Assembly (NCBI RefSeq): GCF_000723185.1
Contig: NZ_CBTY010000006.1
Coordinates: forward strand, 248,001-312,000
DNA length: 64,000 bases
Direction: 5' to 3'
Origin: Candidatus Nitrosotenuis uzonensis
GTDB taxonomy: Archaea; Thermoproteota; Nitrososphaeria; Nitrososphaerales; Nitrosopumilaceae
Below are positions 42,318 to 51,792 of this stretch, piece by piece. The notes below the pieces were generated by a model. That model did no database searches. It was not told the origin of the DNA and saw nothing but the letters and a program-made list of their open reading frames with translations. Numbering within the stretch: position 1 is the stretch's first letter; each line of letters opens with the position of its first letter. The position numbers and the translations under genes are program-made.

Positions 42318-44361
42318 TCTGGGCGATTACAAGACTGACGTGCACAACGACTGGTGCCCTGGCTGTGTGCTTCCTGACACCATGATACACTGCAATCCGT
42401 CAGTAAAGCAAATCCAGCAAGTCAGCGTGGGCGAGAGAGTGCTAGGAAGGGACGGATTCTACCACAAGGTTAGCGAGGTAATGGCACACATTCATCGTGG
42501 CAAGGTGTTCAAGATAATGACAAAGTTTTTTGGCCCTACGTATCTTACCGACGAGCATCCAGTGCTGATTGTAAGACGTGAGCATCCAAAACTGCACAAC
42601 AAAAACTTTGACGCGATATGGACTAGGGCTGACCAAATAAAAGAAAAAGACTATCTTGTTTACCCAATACAAAAGGAAGAATTAGATAGAGAATACATCC
42701 AGGTTGACTACAAACTAAAAGACACGCTCAGCAAACTTTCAGATAAAATTCCGCTAAATGATGATGTTTTAAGAATGTTTGGTTACTATATTGCAGAAGG
42801 ATACGTGCATGGCAGATCTGTATGTTTCACCTTTAATTCAAGAGAGCTGGAATTTCTAAATGATGTAGAAAATACAATGCTGCAGGTTTTTGGACTGAGA
42901 GGAACAAGAAAAACAAAACGAAACGCAACCACAATAGCATTCCACTGTGCACCGTTAGGAAGGGTCTTTCTTGAATGGTTCGGCCAGAAGGCACTTGATA
43001 AAAAAATCCCCCATTTTGCAATGCTGCTTCCAGCAGAAAAGCAGAAGAGCCTGATAAAGGGTATGTGGCGCGGAGATGGTTGGATAAGCACAAAGCAGCT
43101 TCGAGGCAACTTCAAGACTGTATCAAAAATCCTTTCCGAACAACTCAAAACATTATTGTTGCGGCAAGGAGTGGTGCCTACTATCTCTGTCAACAAAAAA
43201 TATGGCATTCATAAAGAATCTTATTCGATTCAGGTTGTCAATGACCGTGATTTTGCAATATTATGTAAGATAATCGATGAAAAACTCGAACAAAAACTGC
43301 ATACTGGCAAGCCCACTTCTTCCATCATCACACCTGATTACATGCTTATCCCTGTCAGAAAAATCGAGAGTTTTGACTATGACGGACCTGTCTATAATCT
43401 AGAGGTAGACGATGTTAACTCGTATGTAAGCGAGAATGCCATTTTGCATAACTGCGGAGATTTTGGCATTGTAAATGCAATACAAATGTCGCTCTCAGAA
43501 ATGCAGATTCCACGTCACAAGGCTGCAATATTCTCAGGAATCGGCTGCTCTGGGAAAACATCGCATTTTATCAACGTCTATGGTGTGCACACGCTGCATG
43601 GAAGGGTCCTAACATTTGCACAGGGCGCCAAGCTTGCAAATCCTGACATGGAAATAATAGCGGTGGGAGGAGACGGAGACGGATTGGGAATTGGGGCAGG
43701 ACACTTTGTGGCAGCAGGGCGTAGAAATCTTGACATGACATACATCATATTCAACAACGGAGTATACGGGTTAACAAAAGGCCAAGCGTCGCCTACACTT
43801 AAGCTTGGCGAAAAAACAAAATCACTCCCAGCACCAAACACAAACTATAACGTAAATCCTATAGGCCTTGCAATAGCCAGCGGGTTTACTTTTGTTGCAA
43901 GAGGATATGCGTACGACGTGCGACACCTAAAGGATCTGATAGTTGCTGCAGTGCAACACAAGGGGCTTGCATTCCTTGACGTGCTGCAGCCATGCCCTAC
44001 ATATAATGATATTAACACAAGGGACTGGTATGCCGGAATGGACAGAGTCGATGAGGTGACAAAAAAACCACAACCGCGAACGTATCACCTTGAGGATACC
44101 GGCTATGATCCGGTGGTCCACTATGGCTCTGAAACCGAGCTTAACGAAAAACTCGCACAGGCACTAATAAAATCGCTAGAATGGGACACAAAGATTCCGA
44201 CCGGAATATTCTACAAAAACGAGGTGATAAGCCAGTATGATAAGAGAATCATGGACAAAATTCCAAACTATCTTGAAAACTATCCTGCAATACAGACAAT
44301 ATCTGCAAACGGCAGGCCTACTACGGACATTTCTCCCATATTGGACTCGCTTTCAATATGA
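42307..44361 (+). CDS. korB: 2-oxoacid:ferredoxin oxidoreductase beta subunit, intein-containing
   Basis: A 684-residue precursor: N-extein residues 1-19, intein 20-382, C-extein 383-684, giving a 321-residue mature protein after splicing. Joined exteins restore [16 protein letters not shown], the [4Fe-4S] and thiamine-pyrophosphate region. Two more predicted cluster cysteines are in [10 protein letters not shown] and LQPCPTYND; the TPP motif is [15 protein letters not shown] followed by [11 protein letters not shown]. Splicing must precede cluster assembly, because the intein separates the first two ligand cysteines. It is the partner of korA, which it overlaps by 11 nt. Confidence 0.95.
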   Translation: MELNLGDYKTDVHNDWCPGCVLPDTMIHCNPSVKQIQQVSVGERVLGRDGFYHKVSEVMAHIHRGKVFKIMTKFFGPTYLTDEHPVLIVRREHPKLHNKNFDAIWTRADQIKEKDYLVYPIQKEELDREYIQVDYKLKDTLSKLSDKIPLNDDVLRMFGYYIAEGYVHGRSVCFTFNSRELEFLNDVENTMLQVFGLRGTRKTKRNATTIAFHCAPLGRVFLEWFGQKALDKKIPHFAMLLPAEKQKSLIKGMWRGDGWISTKQLRGNFKTVSKILSEQLKTLLLRQGVVPTISVNKKYGIHKESYSIQVVNDRDFAILCKIIDEKLEQKLHTGKPTSSIITPDYMLIPVRKIESFDYDGPVYNLEVDDVNSYVSENAILHNCGDFGIVNAIQMSLSEMQIPRHKAAIFSGIGCSGKTSHFINVYGVHTLHGRVLTFAQGAKLANPDMEIIAVGGDGDGLGIGAGHFVAAGRRNLDMTYIIFNNGVYGLTKGQASPTLKLGEKTKSLPAPNTNYNVNPIGLAIASGFTFVARGYAYDVRHLKDLIVAAVQHKGLAFLDVLQPCPTYNDINTRDWYAGMDRVDEVTKKPQPRTYHLEDTGYDPVVHYGSETELNEKLAQALIKSLEWDTKIPTGIFYKNEVISQYDKRIMDKIPNYLENYPAIQTISANGRPTTDISPILDSLSI
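42364..43452 (+). mobile_element. Intein with LAGLIDADG homing endonuclease in korB
   Basis: A 363-residue in-frame insertion. Block A is [10 protein letters not shown] with Cys1; block B is [10 protein letters not shown] with Thr81 and His84 of the precursor; the DOD endonuclease has its two helices at FGYYIAEG (158-165, acidic Glu164) and [10 protein letters not shown] (249-258, Asp257); block F is [18 protein letters not shown]; block G is LHN followed by Cys+1. All residues needed for protein splicing are present, and both LAGLIDADG motifs keep their acidic residue, so endonuclease activity is plausible. Confidence 0.95.
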
Positions 44362-44370
44362 GGTGATCTG

Positions 44371-44796
44371 GTGACGGAAAACACACAAACCGATGCAAAG
44401 TCAGAATATCTATCAATATGCGATATCTGGAAGGACAGTGTACACAAAATAATAACAAAGGCAGAGTTCCAGACTCCGCTTTACATCCAGGCCTATACAC
44501 AGGTCCATGCAGAATTCCTGCATTCCATCGATAACATTTATGGCACTTGTTATATGTGGCAAAAACAGTATTTTGACAAGCTTGGAATAGACAAGAATGC
44601 AATCGATGCGTATGCCAAACTGTACGAAAATCTCACAGAATATGTAATAAAGTCGATGGACGCATATGCCGAATATCAAAAATATCGTGCTGATGTGGCA
44701 ATCGAGGCCATGAAATCTGGCAATATCTATGTGCGCCAATGCCTCGATATGTACGCCAAAATGATCTCGTTGTGGAACGCGAGCCTCAAAAAATGA
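44371..44796 (+). CDS. Hypothetical helical protein, phasin-like
   Basis: A 141-residue, probably all-helical cytoplasmic protein with many Tyr, Lys and Ala (IWKDSVHKIITKAEF, YAEYQKYRADVAIEAM). Length and amphipathic helices resemble phasin or PhaE-like polyester-granule proteins, but this is shape similarity only. The start is GTG at 44371 after an AGGTGAT ribosome-binding sequence that overlaps the korB stop, so it is likely co-transcribed with korAB. Confidence 0.5.
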   Translation: MTENTQTDAKSEYLSICDIWKDSVHKIITKAEFQTPLYIQAYTQVHAEFLHSIDNIYGTCYMWQKQYFDKLGIDKNAIDAYAKLYENLTEYVIKSMDAYAEYQKYRADVAIEAMKSGNIYVRQCLDMYAKMISLWNASLKK

Positions 44797-44857
44797 TTTA
44801 CCCACAAATGCTTATGGAAAATTAATTTAACCTCGACCTACAAGGTGTAAACTATAA

Positions 44858-45292
44858 TTGAATTTGACTGAAGCAAACAAGATATTTAGAAAATCTATAA
44901 TCAAAGGCTATTTTGAGCCAAACCTCCTCAATCTGGACTTTAGCAAATCTAACATAAAGCATCCAACCATACCTGACGATGGCCTGATGCAGTCAAATCT
45001 GCTGCACATATTTTTTGATATTGAGACGGGAGCTGACTATCCTGACGGCGATGAGTGGTTCATCGCCGAATTCCTGTTTCCTTACAGCATCAAAATACCT
45101 GACAGCGTAAAGGGGCCTGATTATTTTACCACCTTGTCACTTGAAGGAGGGAGCAACTATTGGCACCACCGCGAGCTCATACGCTTCAAGTACGGCAAAT
45201 CAAAAAAACTCATAGAGTCATTGGATTTTTTGGAAACTAAATATCGCGAGCTACACTCACTTCTAGAACCACTTGAAAAAGACATCAAATGA
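44858..45292 (+). CDS. Hypothetical protein
   Basis: A 144-residue soluble protein of unknown function. It has an aromatic/acidic middle (FDIETGADYPDGDEWFIAEF) and a charged helical C-terminus (ESLDFLETKYRELHSLLEP). No signal or membrane segment is seen. The start is TTG at 44858. It is convergent with the next gene, overlapping it by 8 bp. Confidence 0.55.
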   Translation: MNLTEANKIFRKSIIKGYFEPNLLNLDFSKSNIKHPTIPDDGLMQSNLLHIFFDIETGADYPDGDEWFIAEFLFPYSIKIPDSVKGPDYFTTLSLEGGSNYWHHRELIRFKYGKSKKLIESLDFLETKYRELHSLLEPLEKDIK

Positions 45293-45821
45293 CAGGCTTC
45301 CAGACGTTGTTTACAAGGTTGAATTTTTTCTCGCTTGCAAATAATGTGTGAAGCTTCCATTTTCTTGTCTCGACATCGAAAATGTAGATGACTTTTGATA
45401 CCTGATGTGGTATGTTAACCGAGCTGAGCTGGAACGGCAGAAGCTCACTTACAAAGTCAAGCTTCTCAAGAGCATTATCAAACCAACTGCGATCATCCAC
45501 ATCAAGAACAAACCCGATGACGGGAATGCCATTAAAACTAATTTCAATTTTAAGTGCGTTTCCCCTACCGCGACGCCTCTTCATCTCCTTGAAGATCGCC
45601 TTTACCTTGTCCCATCTTCGATGCTCAAACCATTTGAAGAATTCTTCGTTAAACTCTAGTGGCACTGAAATGTATAGAGTGCTGACAAATCCTGGTTCAG
45701 GTTCTGCAAGCTCGTGCTGCTGTACCCTGAAACGCTCACCGAATATCTCATAGATTACCTCGCTCTCCCAGGGCGAGATTCCAAAATATTGCATGGATGC
45801 TTCTAGAAATTCACCACTCAA
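45285..45821 (-). CDS. Hypothetical protein
   Basis: A 178-residue soluble protein with no recognised family. It alternates hydrophobic strands with charged helices: VSTLYISVPLEFNEEFFKWF, a basic KEMKRRRGRGNALKIEISF, and a C-terminal VIYIFDVETRKWKLHTLF. No catalytic motif is apparent. Its upstream neighbour on the same strand is a single-pass membrane protein. Confidence 0.55.
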   Translation of the reverse strand: MSGEFLEASMQYFGISPWESEVIYEIFGERFRVQQHELAEPEPGFVSTLYISVPLEFNEEFFKWFEHRRWDKVKAIFKEMKRRRGRGNALKIEISFNGIPVIGFVLDVDDRSWFDNALEKLDFVSELLPFQLSSVNIPHQVSKVIYIFDVETRKWKLHTLFASEKKFNLVNNVWKPVI

Positions 45822-45865
45822 TGTCTTTTTGCCTTGAAAATTATAATTAAAGTTTCAAGCCAAAA

Positions 45866-46429
45866 TCAGATCGTGTTCAGGTATTTCCACAGGTAAAACA
45901 GGCCCACCGTACCGATGACAAAAATCATGGGTTTCCAGGCAAAAACCGGTATGCTCGGAGTTGTCAGCTTTATCTTGTAGTTGTCAAACACTGTATGGAC
46001 GTAGTTTTTGACCTTGTCGCTCCAGACACTGTATTCTATTTGGTGTTTTCTCAAAAGGCTCTCTACCTCGTAAATTACTGGTGTTCTCTGGCAGAAAAGA
46101 TGCTGCAGATAATCTCTTGAGACCTCAACTTCTGCTTGTATTGCGACAAATCCTTTTTTGATATCAAACATCCTCAGATGCATTTCCCAGGGTTTTTTGA
46201 GCTTCAATGAGAGGCCATCCCCTATCTGGCGCTCCTGTTTGTGCTCGAACTTGACCTTGGTAAAGCCCTCTATGGCAAGTATCCTTAGAATTTCTTCGGC
46301 GCTTTTTTTGACAATCACCGTGAGTTGTTCTACTCCCTTCTCATCAATATCGACTGTCTGCCTCTGACCGTTTTCCAAGGATATCGTTTTTGGATACTTT
46401 GTAAGATATTCCTGAACCAACGCTGTCAT
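45866..46429 (-). CDS. Hypothetical C-terminally anchored membrane protein
   Basis: A 187-residue protein with one C-terminal membrane helix (PMIFVIGTVGLFYLWKYL) and a large soluble N-terminal part, a tail-anchored layout. The soluble part has beta-strand pattern and KPWEMHLRMFDIKKGFVAIQ. No family is recognised. It lies between cofE and the previous hypothetical gene on the same strand. Confidence 0.55.
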   Translation of the reverse strand: MTALVQEYLTKYPKTISLENGQRQTVDIDEKGVEQLTVIVKKSAEEILRILAIEGFTKVKFEHKQERQIGDGLSLKLKKPWEMHLRMFDIKKGFVAIQAEVEVSRDYLQHLFCQRTPVIYEVESLLRKHQIEYSVWSDKVKNYVHTVFDNYKIKLTTPSIPVFAWKPMIFVIGTVGLFYLWKYLNTI

Positions 46430-46470
46430 TTCTTAAAATCTGTTATTTAAAGCAATTACGTGATGAGAAT

Positions 46471-47229
46471 CTACGAGCTGCTCTGGAACCCTCGCACGTA
46501 CACACACATCTCCGAGGGAACAATCATCTCTTCTGGGCTTATTCTCCTATCAGTTAGGCTTGCACCGGAGTCTCTTACTATTGCAATTGGAGTTGATTCT
46601 GCACCTTCGCCCATCCTGTGATTTGCAATCGATGCCAGATTGTCTGCAGTTGCCTTCAGGGTTACCTTGAGGGGATTTCCGTCAAGGTCTATCTGGCCGC
46701 GCATGTCCTGCACCGGTTCAAAGCCAGCGCAAGCAATCGCAATTCCAGTTGTCCCCGACCTTGCTGGCATCAGCCTACTGTCAACTATGATGATGCCTGT
46801 ATGAATTCCCATCTCCAAGTAAAGTCTTCTTTTAAGGTTCTCTGCTACCTTGTATGATTCATCCGGATACAAAATCACCTTGCCGCTCTTGACGTTCGAC
46901 TTGTCAATGCCAGCATTTGGCGCAAGCACTCCGTCATATGATGCCAGAATGAAACCTGATACTCCACCAAATATCATATCTGATTCACGTAGAATTATTT
47001 CTGCAAACTTGGAAGCCATCTTGTACTTGCGAGATAGACTTTCAGCATCCGCTGACGGTACGGTGTCTGCTAGATTCAGGATGCGGCCCTGAGAGTTGGC
47101 AACGTATTTGCTCGATATTACAATAATATCGCCGTCTACAATCTTGTCTTTGAGCAGGTCAATTACATCATGGTATAGGTCAAACGGCCCGTCCTTTCTT
47201 GATGCCTTTACCGGGATGACACTTAGCAT
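46471..47229 (-). CDS. cofE: Coenzyme F420-0:L-glutamate ligase
   Basis: A 252-residue CofE ligase adding glutamate to F420-0 with GTP. Recognisable parts: DGDIIVISSKYVANSQGR at the start, SGFILASYDGVLAPNAGIDKSN (read in parts), and IIIVDSRLMPARSGTTGIAIA, plus NHRMGEGAESTPIAIVR. It indicates that the organism makes coenzyme F420. No other cof gene is nearby. It diverges from the first dehydratase large-subunit gene. Confidence 0.92.
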   Translation of the reverse strand: MLSVIPVKASRKDGPFDLYHDVIDLLKDKIVDGDIIVISSKYVANSQGRILNLADTVPSADAESLSRKYKMASKFAEIILRESDMIFGGVSGFILASYDGVLAPNAGIDKSNVKSGKVILYPDESYKVAENLKRRLYLEMGIHTGIIIVDSRLMPARSGTTGIAIACAGFEPVQDMRGQIDLDGNPLKVTLKATADNLASIANHRMGEGAESTPIAIVRDSGASLTDRRISPEEMIVPSEMCVYVRGFQSSS

Positions 47230-47291
47230 GACATGACTGTGGACATCGTACTTTTAATTGTCTCCAAAGCTTTTAATCCGAATTCAAAGAT

Positions 47292-48572
47292 GTGTGCTCT
47301 GTGAACATTACAGAGAAGATACTCGCACGAGCGTCATCAAAGTCTCGAGTGGCTCCAGACGACATTGTGTTTGCAAACGTGGACAAGGCGATGATTCACG
47401 ACGTGTCCGGCCCAGGAGTGATAAAGGTATTTGAGAAGCTCAAAAAGGAGGGCATTCCAGTTGAGAAGCTCTGGGATTCTTCGAAAATTTGGGTCGCAGA
47501 GGATCACTTTGTCCCATCTGCTGAAAAGATATCGGCCGAAAATATCGTCAAGCTAACCAAGTTTACCAAGCAATATGGGATTGAAAAACACTTCAAATAC
47601 GGAATGGGGCAATACGGAATATGTCATACACTGTCCCACGAGGAAGCAATGGTGCTTCCAGGCGAGGTGTATGTTGGCGGAGACTCTCATACGAACACCA
47701 CTGGTGCGCTTGGTGCTTTTGCCTGCGGACTAGGACACACTGATGTGGCCTACGTGCTTCTAAACGGCAAGATATGGTTCAAGGTGCCGCAGACTCTATA
47801 CTTTAAGCTAAATGGAAGACTTTCTGATAACGTCATGGCAAAAGACTTCATACTCAAAATAATAGGTGACATAGGCACAGACGGCGCGGCATACGAGACC
47901 ATGCAGTTTGGAGGAACTGGCATCTCTGAGATGTCAGTAGAATCAAGGCTCACTTTGTGTAACATGACTACAGAAGCGGGAGCAAAAAATGGAATCATCG
48001 AGCCTGATCAAAAAGTGTTTGAATATCTTGCACAGCGAGGTGCAACAAAATACTCTCCAGTGTATGGTGATGAGGATGCAGAGTATGCCAAGGTGTATGA
48101 ATACGAAGCATCAGAACTTGAGCCCCTTGTGGCAAAACCATATTCGCCTGAAAATATTGCGGTCGTACGCGACGTGGCGGGGGTGGAGCTTGACAAATCG
48201 TATATTGGATCATGCACCGGGGCAAAATATGAAGACCTTGAGGCTGCCGCAAGGATATTGAAAGGAAGAAAGGTCAAAATAAGAACGGAAGTGCTACCTG
48301 CGGCGATCTCAATTTACAAGAGAGCAATGGAAAATGGACTGATCAAAATATTTCTTGACGCCGGCGTCACTGTGGGACCGCCAACATGCGGTGCCTGCTG
48401 CGGTGCGCACATGGGCGTCCTTGCAAAGGACGAAGTATGCATTAGTACAACCAACAGAAACTTTCCAGGACGAATGGGGCATGTAGAATCAAAAACCTAC
48501 CTTGCATCGCCTCTTGTTGCAGCAGCGTCTGCAGTTACAGGAAAGATAACGGACCCACGTGATCTGAGATGA
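47292..48572 (+). CDS. Aconitase-family dehydratase large subunit, archaeal LeuC/HacA type
   Basis: A 426-residue large subunit with a [4Fe-4S] active site. Motifs: GGDSHTNTTGALGAFACGLGHTD, the first cluster Cys in IGSCTGAKYEDLEAAAR, and the Cys pair in PPTCGACCGAHMG. It is of the short archaeal subfamily (3-isopropylmalate dehydratase / homoaconitase). The usual SCTN is SCTG here, which may reflect different substrate handling. Together with the overlapping small subunit it could serve leucine, lysine (homoaconitate) or citramalate routes. A GTG three codons later is an alternative start. Confidence 0.87.
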   Translation: MCSVNITEKILARASSKSRVAPDDIVFANVDKAMIHDVSGPGVIKVFEKLKKEGIPVEKLWDSSKIWVAEDHFVPSAEKISAENIVKLTKFTKQYGIEKHFKYGMGQYGICHTLSHEEAMVLPGEVYVGGDSHTNTTGALGAFACGLGHTDVAYVLLNGKIWFKVPQTLYFKLNGRLSDNVMAKDFILKIIGDIGTDGAAYETMQFGGTGISEMSVESRLTLCNMTTEAGAKNGIIEPDQKVFEYLAQRGATKYSPVYGDEDAEYAKVYEYEASELEPLVAKPYSPENIAVVRDVAGVELDKSYIGSCTGAKYEDLEAAARILKGRKVKIRTEVLPAAISIYKRAMENGLIKIFLDAGVTVGPPTCGACCGAHMGVLAKDEVCISTTNRNFPGRMGHVESKTYLASPLVAAASAVTGKITDPRDLR

Positions 48573-49051
48573 CAGGCAAGGTAATCAAATACGAGCGTGA
48601 CAATATAGACACGGACGTCATACTTCCAGGACAATATCTGAAGCTTCATGACTATGATGAGATAGCAAAACACGCAATGGAGGGAATTGACCCGACATTC
48701 CACTCGAAGGTAAAGCCCGGTGATTACATTGTGGCTGGAAAAAACTTTGGGTGCGGCTCTAGCAGGGAACATGCGCCTATAGCGCTTAGCCACTGCGGAA
48801 TAAAGGGCGTTCTGGCAATCTCGTTTGCAAGGATCTTTTATCGAAACGCAGTAGATGGGGCATTTCTTCTTCCAATAGAAATAGACGAGCAGACGTACAA
48901 AAAGATCTCAGATGGGGATCAAATTGAAGTTGACACACAGAAAAACCAGATAAAGAACATTACCAAGAACGAAACGTATGCTATCAAGCCATTCTCCGAG
49001 ATTGTGGCAAAGATAATCGAGGCTGGTGGTCTCTTCAAGTACAAACCTTAG
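48569..49051 (+). CDS. Aconitase-family dehydratase small subunit, archaeal LeuD type
   Basis: A 160-residue small subunit (swivel domain). Hallmarks are [13 protein letters not shown] at the start and [15 protein letters not shown] near residue 58. The loop after PGQ, which controls substrate choice in methanogen relatives (YLRT in homoaconitase, YLVY in isopropylmalate isomerase), reads YLKL, so specificity is open. It overlaps the large subunit by 4 nt (ATGA). Confidence 0.88.
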   Translation: MTGKVIKYERDNIDTDVILPGQYLKLHDYDEIAKHAMEGIDPTFHSKVKPGDYIVAGKNFGCGSSREHAPIALSHCGIKGVLAISFARIFYRNAVDGAFLLPIEIDEQTYKKISDGDQIEVDTQKNQIKNITKNETYAIKPFSEIVAKIIEAGGLFKYKP

Positions 49052-49097
49052 CGCGGCGCTTTTAGATTTTATATCCAGTGCGTGTAGCTTTACTGTA

Positions 49098-50504
49098 ATG
49101 CCTAGGACTATTTTTGAGAAGATATGGGATGATCACAAGGTGACAGAGATTGACGGGAGATCTCTACTATATGTTGACAGGCACCTTGTCCATGAGGTGA
49201 CATCGCCACAGGCATTTGACGGACTTAGGATTAACAAGCGCAAAGTGAGGAGAACCGATCTTACATTTGCTACGATGGATCACAACGTGCCAACGTCCAA
49301 CAGGTCCCTTCCTATAGTAGACCAGATATCTGCAACGCAGATAAGAACTTTAGAGCAGAACTGCAAGGAATTCGGAATACCGCTTTTCGATCTGCACAGT
49401 CCGTATCAGGGTATAGTGCATGTGATAGGGCCGGAGCTTGGCATAACACTTCCAGGTACGACCATAGTATGCGGTGATAGCCACACGTCAACCCACGGGG
49501 CATTCGGAGCATTTGCGTTGGGAATAGGCACAAGCGACGTAGAGCACGTTCTTGCTACTCAATGTATCGTGCTTGACAAGCCAAAGACTTTTGAAATAAG
49601 AGTGGATGGAAAGAGGAAAAACCCACACACCATAACAGCAAAGGATATCATACTGTCAATAATAAAGAAAATCGGCACAGGTGGGGGGACGGGCACAGTA
49701 ATAGAATACCGCGGCCAAACAATCTCCGATCTAACAATGGAGGAGAGGATGACAATATGCAACATGTCAATAGAGGCAGGAGCTCGAGCAGGGCTTGTGG
49801 CTCCTGATCAGAAGACATTTGAGTATTTGCGGGGTAGAATGTATACGCCAAAAAACTATGATGATCTTGTGTTACAGTGGCAAGAGCATCTGAAAACTGA
49901 TAGCAACGCCAAATTCGACAAGACATTCTCTATTGACGTAACGGACATAGCGCCGCAAGTAAGCTGGGGTACAAACCCTGCGATGACGACCGATGTAACG
50001 GATGTGGTGCCAAGTCCTGATGAATATGCCAAGGGCAACAGGAGCGAGGAGGCTGCAGCAAAAAAGGCACTTGAATACATGGGACTTGTGCCGGGCACGC
50101 CAATCACCGATATTAAGGTAGACCGGGTCTTTATCGGCTCGTGCACAAACGCAAGGCTGCAGGATCTCATAGAGGCAGCAAGCATCATAAATGGAAACAA
50201 GGTGGCGCCAAACGTGAGGGCCATGGTGGTTCCGGGCTCGCAGCAGGTAAAAAAACAGGCAGAAGATCTTGGCCTTGATAAAATATTCAAGGATGCAAAT
50301 TTTGAGTGGCGTGAGTCCGGGTGTAGTATGTGCCTTGGGATGAATCCGGACATTCTGGCACGCGGAGAAAGGTGCGCTAGCACATCGAACAGAAACTTTG
50401 AGGGCCGGCAGGGCTCTGGAGGAAGAACCCATCTTGTGAGTCCTATAATGGCAGCCGCGGCAGCGATTGCAGGACACTTTGTAGACGTAAGGGAGATGGT
50501 CTGA
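49098..50504 (+). CDS. leuC: 3-isopropylmalate dehydratase large subunit, bacterial type
   Basis: A 468-residue LeuC. It starts [14 protein letters not shown] and has the long-form features [37 protein letters not shown], cluster cysteines in [15 protein letters not shown] and [13 protein letters not shown], and [16 protein letters not shown]. This is the bacterial-style enzyme of leucine synthesis. The ATG at 49098 is the family start; the extra upstream codons overlap the preceding gene. Confidence 0.94.
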   Translation: MPRTIFEKIWDDHKVTEIDGRSLLYVDRHLVHEVTSPQAFDGLRINKRKVRRTDLTFATMDHNVPTSNRSLPIVDQISATQIRTLEQNCKEFGIPLFDLHSPYQGIVHVIGPELGITLPGTTIVCGDSHTSTHGAFGAFALGIGTSDVEHVLATQCIVLDKPKTFEIRVDGKRKNPHTITAKDIILSIIKKIGTGGGTGTVIEYRGQTISDLTMEERMTICNMSIEAGARAGLVAPDQKTFEYLRGRMYTPKNYDDLVLQWQEHLKTDSNAKFDKTFSIDVTDIAPQVSWGTNPAMTTDVTDVVPSPDEYAKGNRSEEAAAKKALEYMGLVPGTPITDIKVDRVFIGSCTNARLQDLIEAASIINGNKVAPNVRAMVVPGSQQVKKQAEDLGLDKIFKDANFEWRESGCSMCLGMNPDILARGERCASTSNRNFEGRQGSGGRTHLVSPIMAAAAAIAGHFVDVREMV

Positions 50505-50523
50505 TATAGAAAAATTCCACATA

Positions 50524-51078
50524 GTGAAAAGTATGGCAACTCCGCTTGATAGAGCCAATGTCGACACGGACCAGATTGTGCCAAAACAATTTCTCAAACT
50601 TGTACAGCGGACAGGATTTGGCAAATTCCTCTTCTATGACTGGCGCTTTGAGCCTGACGGAAGTCCCAAAAAGGATTTTGTCCTAAACGATGAGCGTTAC
50701 TCGGCGTCCCACATACTGCTTGCGGGGGATAACTTTGGATGCGGCTCTAGCAGGGAGCACGCAGCGTGGGCACTCAAAGACTATGGCTTTGATGTGATCA
50801 TAGCACCTTCCTTTGCAGACATATTCTACAACAATTGCTTCAAAAATGGTATACTGCCGATTTCCGTTGATAGGGCTATGATAGATGATCTTATGAGAAC
50901 AAACTTGCCAATAGAGGTGGACCTGCAAAATCAAACAATAAAATACGACGGCAAGTCGATCTCGTTTGACATAGACCCAAGCAGAAAGAAGACGCTACTT
51001 GAAGGACTAGATGATATTGCCGTCACACTTCAACATGAAGAAAAGATATCTGCCTTTGAGAAGGCGCATCATCTCTGA
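50524..51078 (+). CDS. leuD: 3-isopropylmalate dehydratase small subunit, bacterial type
   Basis: A 184-residue (from GTG 50524) LeuD with MATPLDRANVDTDQIVPKQF and [18 protein letters not shown]. The family N-terminus MEKF... is encoded just upstream in the same frame: an ATA at 50506 is followed by EKFHIVKS, with GGGAGATGG 7-15 nt before it, so translation may truly start at the non-standard ATA codon. It follows leuC directly and is convergent with the nucleotidyltransferase. Confidence 0.92.
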   Translation: MKSMATPLDRANVDTDQIVPKQFLKLVQRTGFGKFLFYDWRFEPDGSPKKDFVLNDERYSASHILLAGDNFGCGSSREHAAWALKDYGFDVIIAPSFADIFYNNCFKNGILPISVDRAMIDDLMRTNLPIEVDLQNQTIKYDGKSISFDIDPSRKKTLLEGLDDIAVTLQHEEKISAFEKAHHL

Positions 51079-51791
51079 GACATCTTTGTAATTATCTTTC
51101 TTACTGTATCTTTTTTTCGTTCAAGCACGTTTGGCGATTCGACATCAAGCCAATCTGTCTTGCCTATGTCAAACGAACTTACGAGCCCTTCTTTTGAGAG
51201 TTCCTGCAGTATGTCGTAGGAAAGGTTGAGGTTCTTTTTTTTGCGCATTTTTCTCCTTATAATTTGTATTATCTTTGGAGAGAGAACATAGATTCCAGTG
51301 CACTCATGATCATGCATTTTAACAAGCGGTTTTTCGATGAATTGCATGACTTTGCCGTCTTGGACTTTTGCAAATCCAGTCTCCTCTTTACGGTATTGTC
51401 GTGTAGCTATGCACGCCATGCTCTTTTTTGCAACAAAATGCTTGTACATTTTTTGTATGTCAACGGCACCTATGTTATCAACAAACCATAGCACAAACGG
51501 CTCGCCATTCACTATCTTTTGTAGATGCATAAGGTCACCTGCAGTTCCGCTCTCAGAATCTTGTACGAATCTGATCTTTGAGGTACCCTCAAAATAATGC
51601 CTTATCTGACCGCCTAGACCAGCAATGTCCGTGACTATGACTATCTCTGAGATCATCTTTAGCGATGAGAGGTAATCTGTAATGTATGATATGAGTGGCC
51701 TTCCGTCAAGTGGGATCATTGCCTTTGGGAAATAATCCGTAAAGGGCCTTCCACGCGTCCCTTTTCCACCTGCTAAAATTACTGCTTTCAA
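51069..51791 (-). CDS. Sugar nucleotidyltransferase-like protein
   Basis: A 240-residue NTP-transferase fold protein. From TTG 51791 it reads LKAVILAGGKGTRGRPFTDYFPKAMIPL, the nucleotide-binding and catalytic-Lys signature of glucose-1-phosphate or mannose-1-phosphate nucleotidyltransferases. It lacks a C-terminal left-handed helix domain, so the sugar is uncertain. The reading frame extends upstream into rps9, but the TTG lies right at the family start. It occupies the position where rpoN-rpoK often follow rps9. Confidence 0.83.
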   Translation of the reverse strand: MKAVILAGGKGTRGRPFTDYFPKAMIPLDGRPLISYITDYLSSLKMISEIVIVTDIAGLGGQIRHYFEGTSKIRFVQDSESGTAGDLMHLQKIVNGEPFVLWFVDNIGAVDIQKMYKHFVAKKSMACIATRQYRKEETGFAKVQDGKVMQFIEKPLVKMHDHECTGIYVLSPKIIQIIRRKMRKKKNLNLSYDILQELSKEGLVSSFDIGKTDWLDVESPNVLERKKDTVRKIITKMSQR

Positions 51792-51792
51792 T

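Noticed and set aside
42307-44361. Gene fusion or two separate genes instead of an intein
   Set aside because: The extra part starts and ends exactly at splice residues and its removal restores a continuous conserved motif.
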